A program made the position numbers and the translations under genes. Positions 5,696 to 7,112 of a stretch of 7,112 nucleotides of DNA are shown one piece after another. The notes beneath the pieces were generated by a model that saw only the letters and a program-made list of their open reading frames with translations, searched no databases and was not told where the DNA came from. How positions within the stretch are numbered: position 1 is the stretch's first letter; each line of letters opens with the position of its first letter. Origin of the DNA: JBKHBQ01 sp046542305 (GTDB taxonomy: Bacteria > Bacteroidota > Bacteroidia > Bacteroidales > 4484-276); NCBI GenBank assembly GCA_046542305.1, contig JBKHBQ010000201.1, positions 1 through 7,112 of the forward strand, given 5' to 3'.

Positions 5696-5850
5696 GATTA
5701 AAGAATGGTGATTTTGATTTGTGGAGGCAGATAAAAGGCGTGGATGGGTAGTTTGGATTTTAGCTGAACGATTAACGATTGGTGACTTTAGATTTGTGCG
5801 GCGGGCAGATAAAAGGCGTGGATGGGTAGTTTTGATTTAAGATGAACGAA
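5696..5850. repeat. Tandem duplication of a roughly 75-bp intergenic unit
   Basis: Two adjacent copies (5696-5769 and 5770-5850) begin GATTAAAGA / GATTAACGA and end GCTGAACGA / GATGAACGA. They share a 29-bp identical core at 5726-5754 and 5804-5832, starting GGCAGATAAAAGG. The rest has substitutions and small indels, so the period shifts from 74 to 78. No coding potential is credible on either strand. It lies between two transcription units. The remaining bases of the 5592-5910 gap show nothing else recognisable. Confidence 0.85.
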
Positions 5851-5910
5851 GAGGATCCGGTTTGTACCGGTGCAATTCCTCGATCAGGTGATACAAAAAT
5901 GCCTGAATGG

Positions 5911-5940
5911 TGAGAAAGAGGACCGGGGAAACCCCAATCC
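5911..5940 (-). terminator. Terminator-like hairpin after the FG-GAP gene
   Basis: On the minus strand GGATTGGGG (5932-5940) pairs with CCCCGGTCC (5920-5928) as a 9-bp stem including two G-U pairs, with a TTT loop. It is followed by TCTTTCTCA (5911-5919). It sits about 40 bases after the stop of the leftward gene. Confidence 0.6.
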
Positions 5941-5980
5941 TCCACCTCTGTCTTTATTTCGAACAAATCATCTTAATCGC

Positions 5981-7112
5981 TTACCTTCTTACCCCTTTCA
6001 GGTACATGGTTTCACCTGCCAGATTGAGCCTGAACAGATACAAACCCGACGGAAGGCTTTCGGCATTCAACGCTACGCTGTGTTTTCCGGGTGTCAGATT
6101 TTTTCTGAAAACGGAATAAACATGCTGCCCACGGGCATCGAATACCTGCACACTGACATCGCCCTTGTTCTTGAGAGAAAATTCAATACGCGATTCATCA
6201 GTAAGCGGATTTGGAAAGACTGATGCATCAGGCTGAGCGTTTGTTGAAGGATCAATGCCGGCCACCATCAACTGATTGCTGTAGTAGTTGAAAGGCCCGT
6301 TGTATTCGCCGATGGTGAGGTCGGGGTCGCCGTCGTTGTCGAGGTCTGCGAAAGCTGGTGTGGCATTCTGGTCAACGGAAATTCCCTGGAACATCTCCGG
6401 ATTGGGTAGCCACATTCCGTCATCCTGTTCGAAATAATACAGCTCGCCCGAGAGGTTGCCGCACAGGATGTCGAAATCGCCATCCAGATCCACATCGCAA
6501 ATGGCCGGCGCGCAACTATGGTTTACGCCCACACCGTTGAAGAATCCCGGAATTTCCACCCATTCGGGAAGGGAGGGCGAACCCTGGTTTTCGATATAGG
6601 CCAGGTCGCCGTCTTCGTTTCCGGCGATGATGTCCAGGTCGCCGTCAGTGTCGAAATCCACAAGACGCGGACAGGCCCAGCCGCCAAGGTTGATATCCTG
6701 CAGTAGTTCCGCTTCATAAACAAAGCCGTCGCCGGTGTTGCGGTGGTAAAATAGTCCGCCGCTCAGGTCGCCCACAATGGCATCCGGATGGCCGTCGGCG
6801 TTCACATCGCCAACTGTAACGGCGCTGTAGATGGAATGTTTGAGCGATTCGAAGGGCTCGCTGTTCTCCTGCCAGGCCGGTCCGGTGGATGTGCCGGTAT
6901 TTTCAAAATACAATACATCGCCCAGCCAACTTCCCGAAAACATGTCCAGGTCGCCGTCGCCGTCGTAATCATAGAAAAACGGATTGCTGGCGCCGCCGGC
7001 ATCGAGCACACCGCCGAACAGGCTTATATTTTCCTGCCAGGATGGAATTTCCGGTGTGCCGGAATTCACATAGTATTGCAACGGCCCTGAGGCGGTGCCG
7101 TAAACCAAATCG
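5981..7112 (-). CDS. Secreted FG-GAP/VCBS repeat protein with T9SS sorting domain (5' partial)
   Basis: The frame is open to the right edge, so the N-terminus and signal peptide lie outside; the last 375 or so residues are present. Five repeats each carry a calcium-binding D-x-D-x-D-G-x-x-D loop: DYDGDGDLD (residues 47-55 of the visible part), DVNADGHPD (101-109), DFDTDGDLD (151-159), DVDLDGDFD (205-213) and DLDNDGDPD (255-263). They alternate with aromatic strands such as GDVLYFENTG and GDLAYIENQG, the pattern of FG-GAP/VCBS beta-propeller blades. The end is a type A T9SS sorting domain (VFPNPLTDESRIEF to SLPSGLYLFRLNLAG and KGVRR, about 297-375). The protein is thus exported through the Por system to the cell surface or medium. 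Ligand and role are unknown; adhesion or polymer binding is plausible. It appears intact and unrelated in function to the ean operon. Confidence 0.9.
   Translation of the reverse strand, partial: DLVYGTASGPLQYYVNSGTPEIPSWQENISLFGGVLDAGGASNPFFYDYDGDGDLDMFSGSWLGDVLYFENTGTSTGPAWQENSEPFESLKHSIYSAVTVGDVNADGHPDAIVGDLSGGLFYHRNTGDGFVYEAELLQDINLGGWACPRLVDFDTDGDLDIIAGNEDGDLAYIENQGSPSLPEWVEIPGFFNGVGVNHSCAPAICDVDLDGDFDILCGNLSGELYYFEQDDGMWLPNPEMFQGISVDQNATPAFADLDNDGDPDLTIGEYNGPFNYYSNQLMVAGIDPSTNAQPDASVFPNPLTDESRIEFSLKNKGDVSVQVFDARGQHVYSVFRKNLTPGKHSVALNAESLPSGLYLFRLNLAGETMYLKGVRR

Noticed and set aside
5696..5850. Second CRISPR array from the repeated 29-bp core
   Set aside because: Only two copies, and the sequence between cores is itself duplicated, so this is a tandem duplication, not repeat and spacer.
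5772..5966. 64-residue minus-strand ORF
   Set aside because: It lies across the tandem duplication and the terminator hairpin, has no family signature and shows no start signal.

Overview
The window looks like part of a Bacteroidota chromosome, probably a free-living or sediment-type Bacteroidales relative. Three things point there. Two genes end in type IX secretion (T9SS) sorting domains. Translation starts are A-rich, with weak or no Shine-Dalgarno sequences. Candidate promoters fit the TTG / TAnnTTTG pattern. The CRISPR repeat at the left edge also has the 46-47 nt form of Bacteroidota type II-C arrays.

Layout. Positions 1-162 are the end of a CRISPR array: part of one repeat, two full 46-nt repeats and two 30-nt spacers. 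The cas genes would lie left of the window. Directly next to it, 163-530 holds a remnant of a DUF1016/YhcG-type PDDEXK nuclease gene. Its preserved half carries four in-frame 39-bp tandem units, each with a palindromic core. A rightward amidase gene (605-1363) follows and meets a leftward, decayed T9SS surface-protein gene (1421-2279). An intrinsic terminator between them serves the leftward gene. Positions 2280-2411 hold a short repetitive intergenic element.

The metabolic core is a leftward two-gene operon, 4714 to 2412, with 5 bp between the genes. The first gene is a triple-rhodanese protein that fits EanB. The second is an EgtD/EanA-type histidine methyltransferase. EanA would trimethylate histidine to hercynine, and EanB would transfer sulfur from polysulfide onto the imidazole ring to give ergothioneine. 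This is the oxygen-independent route known from green sulfur bacteria, and no EgtB-like oxygen-dependent sulfoxide synthase is present in the window. It is the best candidate for an under-described system here.

To the right are a DUF2267 gene (5091-5534), an intergenic stretch with a roughly 75-bp tandem duplication, and the 3' part of a secreted FG-GAP/VCBS-type calcium-binding repeat protein with a T9SS sorting domain, which runs off the right edge. Apart from the DUF1016 remnant and the amidase, all genes are on the minus strand. Terminator-like hairpins separate the DUF2267 and FG-GAP genes into their own units.
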